Source: an uncultured Bacteroidales bacterium
GTDB taxonomy: Bacteria; Bacteroidota; Bacteroidia; Bacteroidales; F082
Reading direction: 5' to 3'
Assembly (NCBI GenBank): GCA_905234765.1
Contig: CAJOIF010000015.1
Span: 2,035 to 66,034, forward strand
DNA length: 64,000 nt
Shown: in pieces, positions 1-7,008 of the stretch
How the letters are laid out: every line of letters begins with the position of its first letter
Position numbering within the stretch: the first letter of the stretch is position 1
Position numbers and translations under genes: made by a program
The notes under the pieces: model-generated
What the model was told of the DNA's origin: nothing
What the model saw: the letters and a program-made list of their open reading frames with translations, nothing else
The model's database searches: none

Positions 1-175
1 CGACACCTTCGTGAGACATGAATGGATCGTATTTGCTGACATCAACCCCCAAAGTGTCGATGATTTCCTTTGCCAGATCGTCCTTGATTCTGGCATTCGG
101 GCGCGCCGTCTCGCTGGCCCTGATGGCCAATGTGATTAACGCAGTCTCTTGAATGTCACCTATTTTTAATTCCAT
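1..175 (-). CDS. SAM-dependent methyltransferase, N-terminal fragment (LCM/PPM1-like)
   Basis: The gene runs off the left edge of the window, so only the first 58 residues are visible. They read as an all-helical N-terminus (MELKIGDIQETALITLAIRA, then ARPNARIKDD and SKYDPFMSHEG). This pattern resembles the start of class I SAM methyltransferases of the leucine carboxyl methyltransferase/Tcmp type, in which an S/T-x-x-A-R-x-x-E-T-x-R-P stretch precedes the Rossmann fold. The SAM-binding motif itself lies outside the window, so the assignment rests on the N-terminus alone. The start codon is the ATG complementary to 173-175, just downstream of the membrane-protein gene on the same strand and possibly co-transcribed with it. 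Confidence 0.5.
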   Translation of the reverse strand, partial: MELKIGDIQETALITLAIRASETARPNARIKDDLAKEIIDTLGVDVSKYDPFMSHEGV

Positions 176-187
176 ATTTAATAAGAG

Positions 188-757
188 TTATTGTTTCAAT
201 AATGCTGTCTGGTTTTTCAGTGCCCGTTCAGCAAGACGCATGGCGAGAATGGCGACAGGGATAGTCAAAAGTATCGCCACGATTAGCATCGGGATATTAT
301 TGATGACGGGTTTCATCAGCTCGTCATAGCCAGGACGCATCTCCTCTACGGCAGCGGCAAGCGAGCCTTCGGTGTCAGTCCACCAGTGGAGCGTGTAAGC
401 GAAGAACGAGAGGGCGAAGGGAACGAAGCTCCAGCGGATCCCTTTCAGCGTGTCGTATTTGCAGCAGTAGCGAATGATTTCGGCAAGTACGGTCAATGCA
501 ACGATGCCGATGATAAAGGTGGTGTCGGCTTCACCCGCTATCAGAAAGAGGACGAGGATGAATCCGTTCAAGAGGGTCGCTGTGCCGAAACTGCGGATTG
601 TGGTCGCTGTTGTGAGATACACAAATGCGGACAGCAGCGGCAGTAGGGCTCCGATGTAGGCATAGCATGCAGGGTGAATGGCACCGCTGGCGGCGCCAAG
701 GATGAAGATGGCCAAATAGGCGACGGCCATCAGAAGGAGTTTGAATACTGTTTTCAT
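188..757 (-). CDS. Membrane protein resembling MptD/Trep_Strep ECF transporter S component
   Basis: A 189-residue integral membrane protein with about five or six hydrophobic segments and a short basic C-terminal tail. The order of segments and a soluble loop rich in W, D and E before the last helix (HWWTDTEG, then EEMRPGYDEL) resemble MptD-family S components, the substrate-binding subunits of energy-coupling-factor vitamin importers. No ATPase or T component is visible next to it. The frame is open further upstream, but a TACTTTTG promoter box on the minus strand (783-790) lies inside that extension, so the ATG at 755-757 is chosen. The substrate cannot be read from the sequence. Confidence 0.5.
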   Translation of the reverse strand: MKTVFKLLLMAVAYLAIFILGAASGAIHPACYAYIGALLPLLSAFVYLTTATTIRSFGTATLLNGFILVLFLIAGEADTTFIIGIVALTVLAEIIRYCCKYDTLKGIRWSFVPFALSFFAYTLHWWTDTEGSLAAAVEEMRPGYDELMKPVINNIPMLIVAILLTIPVAILAMRLAERALKNQTALLKQ

Positions 758-782
758 ACCAAATGCTTGTTTAGATTTTTTG

Positions 783-790
783 CAAAAGTA
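783..790 (-). promoter_or_regulatory. Bacteroidetes -7 box for the ECF-S-like gene
   Basis: TACTTTTG on the minus strand, 25 bases upstream of the chosen ATG. It matches the TAnnTTTG -7 consensus of the Bacteroidetes primary sigma factor. Confidence 0.55.
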
Positions 791-856
791 GGGGCTTCGG
801 AGGCTGCCAAAAATCACTATTTGTAGGGATTTTCGGATGGTTGTCTCACCAGTTTT

Positions 857-892
857 CGCAATTCGAGCAAAGTCTTGGGCTGCGGATTTTTT
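857..892 (+). terminator. Hairpin cassette copy 1 (CGCAA hairpin plus U-run)
   Basis: First of seven related hairpins in the first 10 kb. The arms 857-868 and 873-884 pair around a four-base loop (AAAG), using several G-U pairs and tolerating two mismatches. A run of six T follows. The next promoter box starts two bases after the T-run. Unlike the other copies it lies between divergent genes, so no gene is visible upstream for it to terminate. Confidence 0.6.
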
Positions 893-894
893 CA

Positions 895-902
895 TACTTT
901 TG
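895..902 (+). promoter_or_regulatory. -7 box for the flavin reductase gene
   Basis: TACTTTTG, two bases downstream of the T-run of hairpin copy 1 and 23 bases before the ATG at 926. Confidence 0.6.
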
Positions 903-925
903 CACATGCTTAAAAACATCACAAA

Positions 926-1462
926 ATGAAAAAAGTAGTTGTTATCTCAACCAGCCTAAGAGCTGGTTCAAACAGTCAAGTATTGGCGGAGCAGTTTGCC
1001 GAGGGTGCAAAAGCCGCTGGAAACCAAGTTGAATTCATCACACTAAGAGGCAAGGAAATCAAGTTCTGTGTCGGATGCTTGGCTTGCCAAAAATTGGGGG
1101 TATGTGTGATTAAGGACGATGTGCCGGCCATCATGGAAAGCGTTCTCAACGCCGATGTGGTGTGCTGGGCGACACCCATCTACTACTACGGGATGAGCGG
1201 CCAAATGAAGACCCTCATCGACCGCATGAACGCGATGTATCCCAAAGATTACAAGTTCCGCGACATCTACCTGCTGACCACCGCAGCCGAGAACGAGGAG
1301 TTCGTGCCGAAACGCGCCGAGGGCGGACTCACCGGCTGGATCGACTGCTTCCCCAAGAGCCGCCTGGCTGGAACGCTTTTCTGCGGAGGAGTGACCATGC
1401 CCCGAGATATTGAGGGTAACGGCATGTTGCAGGAGGCGTACGAACTGGGGAAAAACGTTTAA
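926..1462 (+). CDS. NADPH-dependent FMN reductase / flavodoxin-family oxidoreductase
   Basis: A 178-residue cytosolic protein with a flavodoxin-like fold. The N-terminal strand and phosphate loop (VVISTSLRAGSNSQVLAEQF) bind FMN. A Cys-rich stretch (CVGCLACQ, then CVIKDD) matches the iron-sulfur-flavoprotein/NAD(P)H-dependent FMN reductase group. The ATPIYYYGMSGQMKTLIDR segment is the conserved flavin isoalloxazine loop of that family. It probably transfers electrons from NAD(P)H to flavin or a quinone-like acceptor. It is monocistronic: its own promoter lies at 895-902 and hairpin copy 2 follows 19 bases after the stop. The physiological substrate is unknown. Confidence 0.8.
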   Translation: MKKVVVISTSLRAGSNSQVLAEQFAEGAKAAGNQVEFITLRGKEIKFCVGCLACQKLGVCVIKDDVPAIMESVLNADVVCWATPIYYYGMSGQMKTLIDRMNAMYPKDYKFRDIYLLTTAAENEEFVPKRAEGGLTGWIDCFPKSRLAGTLFCGGVTMPRDIEGNGMLQEAYELGKNV

Positions 1463-1481
1463 TTCTCCGACAATCAATAAT

Positions 1482-1518
1482 CTGCAATTCAAGCGAAGGT
1501 TTGGGTTGCGGATTTTTT
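1482..1518 (+). terminator. Hairpin cassette copy 2
   Basis: A 30-nt hairpin (1482-1511) with a 13-bp stem around a GAAG tetraloop, counting G-U pairs, then six T. Several pairs that are G-C or G-U in other copies are A-U here, so the stem is kept while the sequence changes. It follows the flavin reductase stop and leads directly into the next promoter box. Confidence 0.75.
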
Positions 1519-1519
1519 G

Positions 1520-1527
1520 TACTTTTG
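1520..1527 (+). promoter_or_regulatory. -7 box for the ClbS-like/DUF1905 operon
   Basis: TACTTTTG, one base after the T-run of hairpin copy 2. Its position rules out the upstream in-frame start and favours the ATG at 1544. Confidence 0.65.
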
Positions 1528-1543
1528 CACCAAACTTTCCACT

Positions 1544-2077
1544 ATGCCCAATCCCACTACAAAACAAGAGCTGCTGGCGACCATGACCGACGGCTATGCC
1601 CAGCTGAACGAACAGATTGCCAAGATGAGCGAGGCAGAACTTGCCGCGCCGTTCACCTTTGCCGCCGACCCGAAGAAATGCGGCGTGCGCTGGCAGAACG
1701 ACCGCTGCCTCCGCGACCTGCTGATTCACCTCCGCGAATGGCAACTGCTGATGAGCACCTTCGTGCAGAACATCCGTGAAGGTCACCCGAGGGACTATCT
1801 CCCTGACGAGTACCGCAAATGCTATCACGAGATGGACAAAATGCTCATTGAGAAGCATCAGAGCACCACGTTGGATGAAGCCAGAAACCTCCTGAAGCAA
1901 AGCCACGAGGAAATGCTTCATCTTGCCGAGAGTTTTTCGGAGGAGGAACTTTTCACCAAAGGCTACTACAAAGTCACCTACACCACCAGCATGGCGGCTT
2001 ATTTCCTTAGCGTCACACCCTACGGGCAAGCGGTGAAAATCCTGAAGACGCATCAGAAGAGCTTGAAGAAGAAATGA
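1544..2077 (+). CDS. ClbS/DfsB family four-helix bundle protein
   Basis: A 177-residue soluble, helical protein of the ClbS/DfsB (DinB-like, DUF1706) family. The diagnostic N-terminus TKQELL...Y.QL is followed by the [18 protein letters not shown] helix and a C-terminal [15 protein letters not shown] helix. ClbS is a cyclopropane hydrolase that protects against colibactin, but most family members have unknown substrates and no colibactin genes occur here. The ATG at 1544 is chosen because the promoter box at 1520-1527 overlaps the longer frame. The stop overlaps the DUF1905 start by four bases (ATGA), implying translational coupling. Confidence 0.85.
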   Translation: MPNPTTKQELLATMTDGYAQLNEQIAKMSEAELAAPFTFAADPKKCGVRWQNDRCLRDLLIHLREWQLLMSTFVQNIREGHPRDYLPDEYRKCYHEMDKMLIEKHQSTTLDEARNLLKQSHEEMLHLAESFSEEELFTKGYYKVTYTTSMAAYFLSVTPYGQAVKILKTHQKSLKKK

Positions 2078-2361
2078 ACTCAGATGAAACTCACACAATG
2101 GAATTCGATGCGGTAATCCTGCAAAACGAGGACATGGATGCCGCATACGTGGAGGTGCCGTTCGACATCAAGGCTCTCTATGGCAAAGGCCGGCTGTTGG
2201 TGCACGCAACCTTCGACGGAGTGCCTTACGACGGTCAGATTGTTAAGATGGGAACGCCTTGCTATATCATCGGCATCCGGAAAGACATACGCAAACAGAT
2301 GGGCAAGAGCTTCGGTGATGTGGTGCATGTCACTTTTTGTGAACGGAAAAGCAAATTATAA
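2074..2361 (+). CDS. DUF1905 domain protein, copy 1
   Basis: A 95-residue protein that is essentially one DUF1905 domain, a small beta-barrel-like fold of unknown function. The core is [29 protein letters not shown] and [14 protein letters not shown]. It starts inside the ClbS-like stop codon (ATGA). A near-identical copy lies at 10049-10324; the aligned cores differ at only about seven positions in 80. The YdeI-type C-terminal extension often fused to DUF1905 is absent. Confidence 0.85.
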   Translation: MNSDETHTMEFDAVILQNEDMDAAYVEVPFDIKALYGKGRLLVHATFDGVPYDGQIVKMGTPCYIIGIRKDIRKQMGKSFGDVVHVTFCERKSKL

Positions 2362-2367
2362 ATCATC

Positions 2368-2889
2368 ATGGCAATAACAAGCGATAGACTGAGACAGACC
2401 TTTAGTGAAAGCGGCGCAAAGGAAATTTACGATGAGATCAAAGCTGGTGGCGATTTCCTCGGCTTTGCAAAACAGTATGCCTTTGACGCGGACTACCGTG
2501 TCGCCAGGAGTGCCTTGTGGGGACTGACCAAAGCCAGCGACGACGAGCTGTCGCAACTCCAGGTTTTGCTCAACGAACTGATAGAACAAGCCATGCAAAC
2601 GGAGAACTCCTCCGTCAGGCGGCTGACGCTAAGCATTATCGAGCAGCTGGAGCTAACGGAAGACAATCTACGCACTGATTTTCTCGACTTCTGCATGGAG
2701 CACATGGTTGCTGGTGACGAGTTCCCCGGCGTTCAAACCCTCTGCATGAAACTCGCCTATCGAATGTGCAATTTCTATCCCGAGCTGATGGAAGAATTCA
2801 AGCGAGTCGTTGATGCAATGGAAATAGATTATTACAAACCCGCCGTGAAAGGATTGAGAGCCAGGATCCTCAGCGGGAAATACCGATGA
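2368..2889 (+). CDS. Helical HEAT/ARM-like hypothetical protein
   Basis: A 173-residue, almost wholly alpha-helical soluble protein. Amphipathic helices come in pairs (for example VARSALWGLTKA, SVRRLTLSIIEQLEL, FCMEHMV, LCMKLAYRM), which resembles HEAT or ARM repeats such as those in DNA-alkylation-repair-like proteins. No catalytic motif is seen. It lies six bases after DUF1905 copy 1 and probably ends this operon, since hairpin copy 3 follows 12 bases later. I do not recognise a specific function. Confidence 0.6.
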   Translation: MAITSDRLRQTFSESGAKEIYDEIKAGGDFLGFAKQYAFDADYRVARSALWGLTKASDDELSQLQVLLNELIEQAMQTENSSVRRLTLSIIEQLELTEDNLRTDFLDFCMEHMVAGDEFPGVQTLCMKLAYRMCNFYPELMEEFKRVVDAMEIDYYKPAVKGLRARILSGKYR

Positions 2890-2901
2890 ACAATGAACGC
2901 T

Positions 2902-2940
2902 CCGCAATCTGGGCGAAAGGCTTGGGTTGCGGATTTTTTT
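2902..2940 (+). terminator. Hairpin cassette copy 3
   Basis: A 31-nt hairpin (2902-2932) with the CCGCAA/TTGCGG outer stem and a GAAAG loop, then seven T. A degenerate promoter-like box (TTTCTTTG, 2943-2950) follows two bases later, before the MBL hydrolase ATG. Confidence 0.75.
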
Positions 2941-2963
2941 CGTTTCTTTGCATTCCATAACCC

Positions 2964-4019
2964 ATGAACAAGTCCATGAAAATATTACTCATCGTCCTTG
3001 CTGTCATTTCAGTGATTGCCATTGTCGGCGTAATCATCCTGAATCATCCTGCTTTTGGTCGGCGTATGTCGAAAGAGCGCAAAACCCGCATTGAGGCCTC
3101 ACCGAACTATCGCGACGGGCAGTTCCAAAACCAGATTCCCACACAACAATTCACTGGCGACAAGTCCATGTTTCGTGCGTTGTGGGAATTCCTAACGAAC
3201 CGCAAAAAGGACAGGACACCTAAAGAAGCCGTTCCTGCCGTAAAGACAGACTTGAAGTTGCTGCCCACTGACCGCGACTGGCTCGTGTGGTTCGGGCATT
3301 CGTCTTACCTTTTCTGTTTGGACGGCAAACGCTATTTGGTTGACCCTGTGCTGAAGCTGGAGTTTCCTGTAACGGTAATGATGCACCCATTCAAGGGCAC
3401 GAACATCTACTCGCCTGATGATATGCCGGAAATCGATGTGCTGATTGTCACTCATGAACATTGGGATCATTTGGATTATGCCACATTGCGCGACTTGAAG
3501 GACAAAGTAAAGCACGTGGTGTGTCCGCTCGGCGTGGCGGAATATTTAGAGTATTGGGGCTATAACCCAGAGTGTATCACCGAGATGGATTGGTACGAGA
3601 AAGCTGACAACATCACATGTCTGCCCACTCGACATTTTTCCAACCGTCTCTTCAAGCGCGACCAAACATTGTGGGCCTCATTCATGGTGGAATCAGGCGG
3701 CAGAAAAGTCTATGTCGGTGGCGACGGTGGTTATGACCAGCGTTTCAAGGAAATCTATGAGCGTTTCGGCTCTGTGGATTTGGCCTTGATGGAGAACGGC
3801 CAGTATAACAAGGACTGGGCGAATATCCATCTGATGCCTGCCGACCTCGAAAAGGCTATACTGGATTTAAAGGCAAAGCAAGTGTTCACCGTGCATCACG
3901 ACAAGTTCAGCCTTGCGCCTCATGCTTGGACAGAACCCGATTCAGTGTCACACGACATCGCTGAACGCAATTCCATCCGTTTGCTCGACCAACCTATAGG
4001 GACAGTGGTGGAGTTTTGA
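2964..4019 (+). CDS. Membrane-anchored MBL-fold hydrolase (NAPE-PLD/UlaG-like)
   Basis: A 351-residue metallo-beta-lactamase-fold hydrolase. An N-terminal hydrophobic helix (about residues 5-27) probably anchors it in the inner membrane. The metal motif THEHWDHLDY is near residue 165. Further metal ligands are likely in TRHFSNR, GGDGGYD and the HHDKF segment. The WFGHSSYL signature and spacing fit the NAPE-PLD/UlaG-like group, which cleaves phosphodiester or lactone bonds. The natural substrate is unknown. It is monocistronic, between hairpin copies 3 and 4. Confidence 0.75.
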   Translation: MNKSMKILLIVLAVISVIAIVGVIILNHPAFGRRMSKERKTRIEASPNYRDGQFQNQIPTQQFTGDKSMFRALWEFLTNRKKDRTPKEAVPAVKTDLKLLPTDRDWLVWFGHSSYLFCLDGKRYLVDPVLKLEFPVTVMMHPFKGTNIYSPDDMPEIDVLIVTHEHWDHLDYATLRDLKDKVKHVVCPLGVAEYLEYWGYNPECITEMDWYEKADNITCLPTRHFSNRLFKRDQTLWASFMVESGGRKVYVGGDGGYDQRFKEIYERFGSVDLALMENGQYNKDWANIHLMPADLEKAILDLKAKQVFTVHHDKFSLAPHAWTEPDSVSHDIAERNSIRLLDQPIGTVVEF

Positions 4020-4028
4020 GGGGGAAAT

Positions 4029-4065
4029 CCGCAATTCAGGCAAAGGCTTGGGCTGCGGTTTTTTT
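4029..4065 (+). terminator. Hairpin cassette copy 4
   Basis: A 30-nt hairpin (4029-4058), CCGCA/TGCGG outer stem with one A-C mismatch, then seven T. It sits ten bases after the MBL hydrolase stop, between convergent genes. Unlike the other intergenic copies, no promoter box follows, which supports a pure terminator role here. Confidence 0.75.
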
Positions 4066-4103
4066 CATCAACATGTCATAAAAAAGAGATTGCGGATTAG
4101 ATT

Positions 4104-5084
4104 CTACACAAAAAACAAACACACTCCAATGACACTGATGATGGCTCCCAAAACCTCGCGCAGCGTCACTTTTTGATGGAACAAGAGGGCTGATGGAGCG
4201 ATGATGAGGATGGGCGTGAGGGCAAAGAGTGTCTGGGCAATGCCTGCCGAAGTGTATTGCGTGGCCAATAGCGATGCGCTGACTCCGATGAAAGGCCCGA
4301 ATATGGTGGAGGCTAGCACGCACCACATCGCCTTGCGGTCGTTCACGGCATGATGTAATTGAGCCAATCCGTCTTTGTTGAACAGCACCAACGCCAGGAA
4401 AAAGCCTACCAGCCCGATGTAAGCACGGATGGTGGTGGCTGCAAACGACATGCTGACACAGACTGGAAGTCGCAACACGGCATTGGCAGAAACCGAATCA
4501 CCTGAAATGCCGGCAGCAGTAAGTGCCGCATCATAATGCGTCAACCCTACCTTGCTGAGCACCAATCCAAAACCTTGACAAATGCCAGCCATCGCCGCAA
4601 AGAAAATGCCTTTTGGCGGCAGCTTGAAACTAATGGCGTGATGTTTGGAGTCGTCACTTTTTGACAAGATGGATAGCGCGATACCACTCAAAGTGATGAC
4701 CATGCCGAGGATGGCTATGGGGCGCATCTGTTCACCGAGAAGCAGTCGACCAGTGAGTGCTGCCGTGGGTGCCGAAAGGGTCATGAAAAGCTGGCCGAAT
4801 CGTGAGCCTATGTGGATGTAACCCTGCATCAGACAGTAGTCGCCGATGACATACCCAACCACACCCGAAAGCAGTAGCCACATCCAAGTGCTGCCATCAG
4901 CATAACGCGGATAAGGCACACCCATCACCAGCCATAGCGTGATGGTGAGCAACAGCAACGGCATCGTCATGCGGATGGTGTTGAACGGCAGCGAGCCCAT
5001 GCGTTTCGAGCCTACCTCCGCAAACAACGCGGTGGCGGTCCACGAGAGGGCCACGCCCAACGAAATCATTTCACCGATAAACAT
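4104..5084 (-). CDS. EamA/DMT-family membrane transporter
   Basis: About 326 residues with ten predicted hydrophobic segments in two repeated halves, typical of drug/metabolite (EamA) transporters. The halves are marked by LGVALSWTATALFAEVGSKR and KGIFFAAMAGICQGFGLVL, and each carries Pro/Gly-rich motifs (LSAPTAALTGRLLLGEQ, LTPILIIAPSALLFHQKV). The substrate is unknown. A TATTTTTG box on the minus strand (5102-5109) places the start at the ATG of 5082-5084; an alternative ATG lies five codons downstream. It is divergent from the first glutathione peroxidase. Confidence 0.85.
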   Translation of the reverse strand: MFIGEMISLGVALSWTATALFAEVGSKRMGSLPFNTIRMTMPLLLLTITLWLVMGVPYPRYADGSTWMWLLLSGVVGYVIGDYCLMQGYIHIGSRFGQLFMTLSAPTAALTGRLLLGEQMRPIAILGMVITLSGIALSILSKSDDSKHHAISFKLPPKGIFFAAMAGICQGFGLVLSKVGLTHYDAALTAAGISGDSVSANAVLRLPVCVSMSFAATTIRAYIGLVGFFLALVLFNKDGLAQLHHAVNDRKAMWCVLASTIFGPFIGVSASLLATQYTSAGIAQTLFALTPILIIAPSALLFHQKVTLREVLGAIISVIGVCLFFV

Positions 5085-5101
5085 ATACAAGAAAACCGCG
5101 G

Positions 5102-5109
5102 CAAAAATA
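5102..5109 (-). promoter_or_regulatory. -7 box for the EamA transporter
   Basis: TATTTTTG on the minus strand, 17 bases upstream of the chosen ATG. It forms a divergent promoter pair with 5144-5151. Confidence 0.55.
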
Positions 5110-5143
5110 GAAAAAGTTGCGGTTTCCGCTTTGTAGATTTTTG

Positions 5144-5151
5144 TACTTTTG
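5144..5151 (+). promoter_or_regulatory. -7 box for the lipoprotein glutathione peroxidase
   Basis: TACTTTTG, 18 bases before the ATG at 5170. It excludes the slightly longer reading frame that begins inside the box. Confidence 0.6.
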
Positions 5152-5169
5152 CGCCAAAACTTATTCAAT

Positions 5170-5829
5170 ATGAAAAAACGAGTATTTCTCGCAGTAGTGG
5201 CACTGATGATGGCCACAGGCTGCAACAACCAAAACAACAAAACAACCCAAAACACGGAAACTGAAACAGAGGCCGCAAGCGGCATCTATGACATCACGGT
5301 CAAAGACATCGACGGAAGCGAGGTGTCGCTGGCCAACTACAAAGGCAAAGTGCTACTCATCGTCAATGTGGCGAGCAAATGCGGACTGACTCCGCAGTAT
5401 GAGGGTCTGGAAGCCCTTTATCTGAAATACAAGGACCAAGGGCTGGAGATTCTGGCCTTCCCTTGCAACCAATTCCTCGGCCAAGAGCCTGGCAGTAACG
5501 AGGAGATTCAGAGCTTCTGCTCGCTGAACTACAACGTGACCTTCCCGTTGTTCGACAAAATCGATGTCAACGGCGAGAACGAAAGTCCGCTCTATACCTT
5601 CTTGAAAGAGCAGGCTCCTTTCAAAGGCTACCCCGAGGGCACCGAGGAGTTTGCGGCCATGCTAGACGAGATCCACCAACAGACTGGTACGGGCTTCGAC
5701 CAAGGCGACGCCATCCGTTGGAACTTCGGCAAGTTCCTCGTCTCCAAAGACGGCAAGACGATTATCCGCTTCGAGCCTATGGTAACGCCCGACATGATGG
5801 AGAATGACATTGAAGAAATGTTGAAGTGA
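5170..5829 (+). CDS. Glutathione peroxidase-family lipoprotein
   Basis: A 219-residue peroxidase with a lipoprotein signal: MMATGC puts the lipidated Cys at residue 18, so it should sit on a periplasm-facing membrane. The thioredoxin-like domain carries the peroxidatic Cys71 in NVASKCG (TGC, not a selenocysteine codon), Gln101 in FPCNQF, and Trp in RWNFGKF. Cys-type enzymes of this family usually use thioredoxin rather than glutathione. A 15-residue Asn/Gln/Thr/Glu-rich linker joins signal and domain. It is followed by hairpin copy 5 and then a second, cytosolic paralogue. Confidence 0.9.
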   Translation: MKKRVFLAVVALMMATGCNNQNNKTTQNTETETEAASGIYDITVKDIDGSEVSLANYKGKVLLIVNVASKCGLTPQYEGLEALYLKYKDQGLEILAFPCNQFLGQEPGSNEEIQSFCSLNYNVTFPLFDKIDVNGENESPLYTFLKEQAPFKGYPEGTEEFAAMLDEIHQQTGTGFDQGDAIRWNFGKFLVSKDGKTIIRFEPMVTPDMMENDIEEMLK

Positions 5830-5900
5830 CTTTTCTCAGCACATTAGTTCTTTCTATTGTTGGGCTGAAAATCGACGGATAATCTTGGTGTCAACAATTC

Positions 5901-5937
5901 CGCAACTTGGGTGAAGACCCGGGTTGCGAATTTTTTT
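5901..5937 (+). terminator. Hairpin cassette copy 5
   Basis: A 12-bp stem (5901-5912 with 5917-5928) around a GAAG loop, then AA and seven T. The inner stem is GGGU/ACCC, all Watson-Crick where other copies use G-U, so pairing is conserved by compensatory change. The next promoter is 44 bases downstream because an operator is inserted in between. Confidence 0.75.
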
Positions 5938-5951
5938 CAACTTTTTTCAAA

Positions 5952-5967
5952 ATATCGCTTGCGATAT
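5952..5967. promoter_or_regulatory. Palindromic operator candidate for the OhrR-like regulator
   Basis: A perfect inverted repeat, ATATCGC-TT-GCGATAT. Its centre lies about 20 bases upstream of the TACTTTTG box, so it covers the expected -33 region of the gpx-marR-flavodoxin operon. MarR-family dimers bind such palindromes, and the MarR gene is second in this operon, so autoregulation is likely (inference). Confidence 0.55.
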
Positions 5968-5980
5968 AAAAATAAAGTTG

Positions 5981-5988
5981 TACTTTTG
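5981..5988 (+). promoter_or_regulatory. -7 box for the gpx2-marR-flavodoxin operon
   Basis: TACTTTTG, 29 bases before the ATG at 6017, with the 5952-5967 palindrome overlapping the upstream promoter element. Confidence 0.65.
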
Positions 5989-6016
5989 CATCGTGAACGA
6001 TACATATTTAAACATT

Positions 6017-6565
6017 ATGACTACAGTTTATGATTTCAAAGCCCTGAACAACAAGGGCATGGAAGTGGATATGGCCCAATACAAAGGTCAAGTCCTGATG
6101 ATTGTCAATACCGCCTCGAAGTGCGGTTTCACCCCACAATACGACGGTCTGGAAGCGTTATACAAGAAGTACCAAGACCAAGGGTTCGTCATCCTTGGCT
6201 TCCCCTGCGACCAGTTCAAGCACCAGGAACCCGGCACCGACGAGGAGATTGCCGAGTTCTGCCGTCTCAACCACGGCGTGACCTTCCCGCTGATGAAGAA
6301 AATCGACGTGTTTGGCGAGAACGCCGACCCGATTTTCAAGTATCTCACCACGCAAGTGCCCGACGAGGAAGTTCATGGACTGAAGGATAAGGCCACAATG
6401 AAGCTTGTGGACAGCCTCAGCAAGTCGGAAGGCCGCAAAGATGGCGAAATCCGCTGGAACTTCACCAAGTTCCTCATCTCTAAGGACGGCAGCGTCATCA
6501 AGCGCTATGCCCCCACCACGAAGCCTGAGGACATGGAGAAAGACATTGAGGAGATGCTGAAATGA
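6017..6565 (+). CDS. Glutathione peroxidase, cytosolic
   Basis: A 182-residue glutathione peroxidase-family protein without a signal peptide. The peroxidatic Cys36 is in NTASKCGFTPQY, Gln67 in FPCDQF (Asp replaces the usual Asn) and the Trp is in IRWNFTKFL. It should reduce hydroperoxides, probably with thioredoxin as donor. The ATG at 6017 is chosen because the promoter box at 5981-5988 lies within the longer frame. Its stop overlaps the MarR gene start by four bases, and the palindrome upstream suggests control by that regulator. It resembles the lipoprotein paralogue at 5170 but lacks the signal and linker. Confidence 0.93.
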   Translation: MTTVYDFKALNNKGMEVDMAQYKGQVLMIVNTASKCGFTPQYDGLEALYKKYQDQGFVILGFPCDQFKHQEPGTDEEIAEFCRLNHGVTFPLMKKIDVFGENADPIFKYLTTQVPDEEVHGLKDKATMKLVDSLSKSEGRKDGEIRWNFTKFLISKDGSVIKRYAPTTKPEDMEKDIEEMLK

Positions 6566-7008
6566 AGCCTGAGTTTCTTTTGGAAAACCAGCTCTGTTTC
6601 AGGCTCTACACCGCTTCGCGCCTTCTCACGCAGGCCTATCATCCGCTGCTTTCTGAGCACGGATTGACTTACCCGCAGTACCTGGTGCTGCTGGTGCTGT
6701 GGGAGAAGGACGCCCAGCCGGTGAACGACATCGCCAAGCGCCTTTATTTGGAGACCAACACGGTGACGCCGCTCATCCAGCGTATGGAGAAGGGAGGCAT
6801 CCTAACCCGCACGAAAGGCACGAAGGATGCGCGCCAGATGATTGTCAAGCTGACCAAGAAGGGGAAAGGACTTCAAGACAAACTGGCCGAAGTCCCCTTC
6901 ACCTTGGGCAATGCCGTCATCTGCGAGAGCGTCACGCCTGAAACCGCGCCGGAATTGTTTCGGATGCTGGACGACATGATTAAACAATTGAAAAACAACG
7001 CAAAATGA
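6562..7008 (+). CDS. MarR-family regulator, OhrR-like, with N-terminal reactive Cys
   Basis: A 148-residue winged-helix repressor. The N-terminus LENQLCFRLYTASR matches OhrR proteins, in which the equivalent Cys (here Cys12) is oxidised by organic peroxides and releases DNA. The recognition helix region reads AKRLYLETNTVTPLIQRME, followed by a wing with KDARQMIVKLTKKG. It sits between a glutathione peroxidase and a flavodoxin, with ATGA overlaps on both sides, so the three are translated together. The usual OhrR partner Ohr is absent; glutathione peroxidase takes its place. The palindrome at 5952-5967 is a plausible operator. Confidence 0.88.
   Translation: MKPEFLLENQLCFRLYTASRLLTQAYHPLLSEHGLTYPQYLVLLVLWEKDAQPVNDIAKRLYLETNTVTPLIQRMEKGGILTRTKGTKDARQMIVKLTKKGKGLQDKLAEVPFTLGNAVICESVTPETAPELFRMLDDMIKQLKNNAK

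Noticed and set aside
1544..2077. Colibactin-resistance system because of ClbS similarity
   Set aside because: No pks/colibactin genes are near, and the ClbS/DfsB family is broad with mostly unknown roles.
1043..2146. A 367-codon minus-strand open frame
   Set aside because: It spans three well-supported plus-strand features, including a promoter and a hairpin, and has no recognisable domain.
2964..4019. Beta-lactam resistance gene
   Set aside because: The MBL motif and domain layout fit the NAPE-PLD/UlaG-like group, not class B beta-lactamases.
5382..5400. Selenocysteine in the glutathione peroxidases
   Set aside because: The active-site codon is TGC (Cys) in both paralogues, and no in-frame TGA occurs there.
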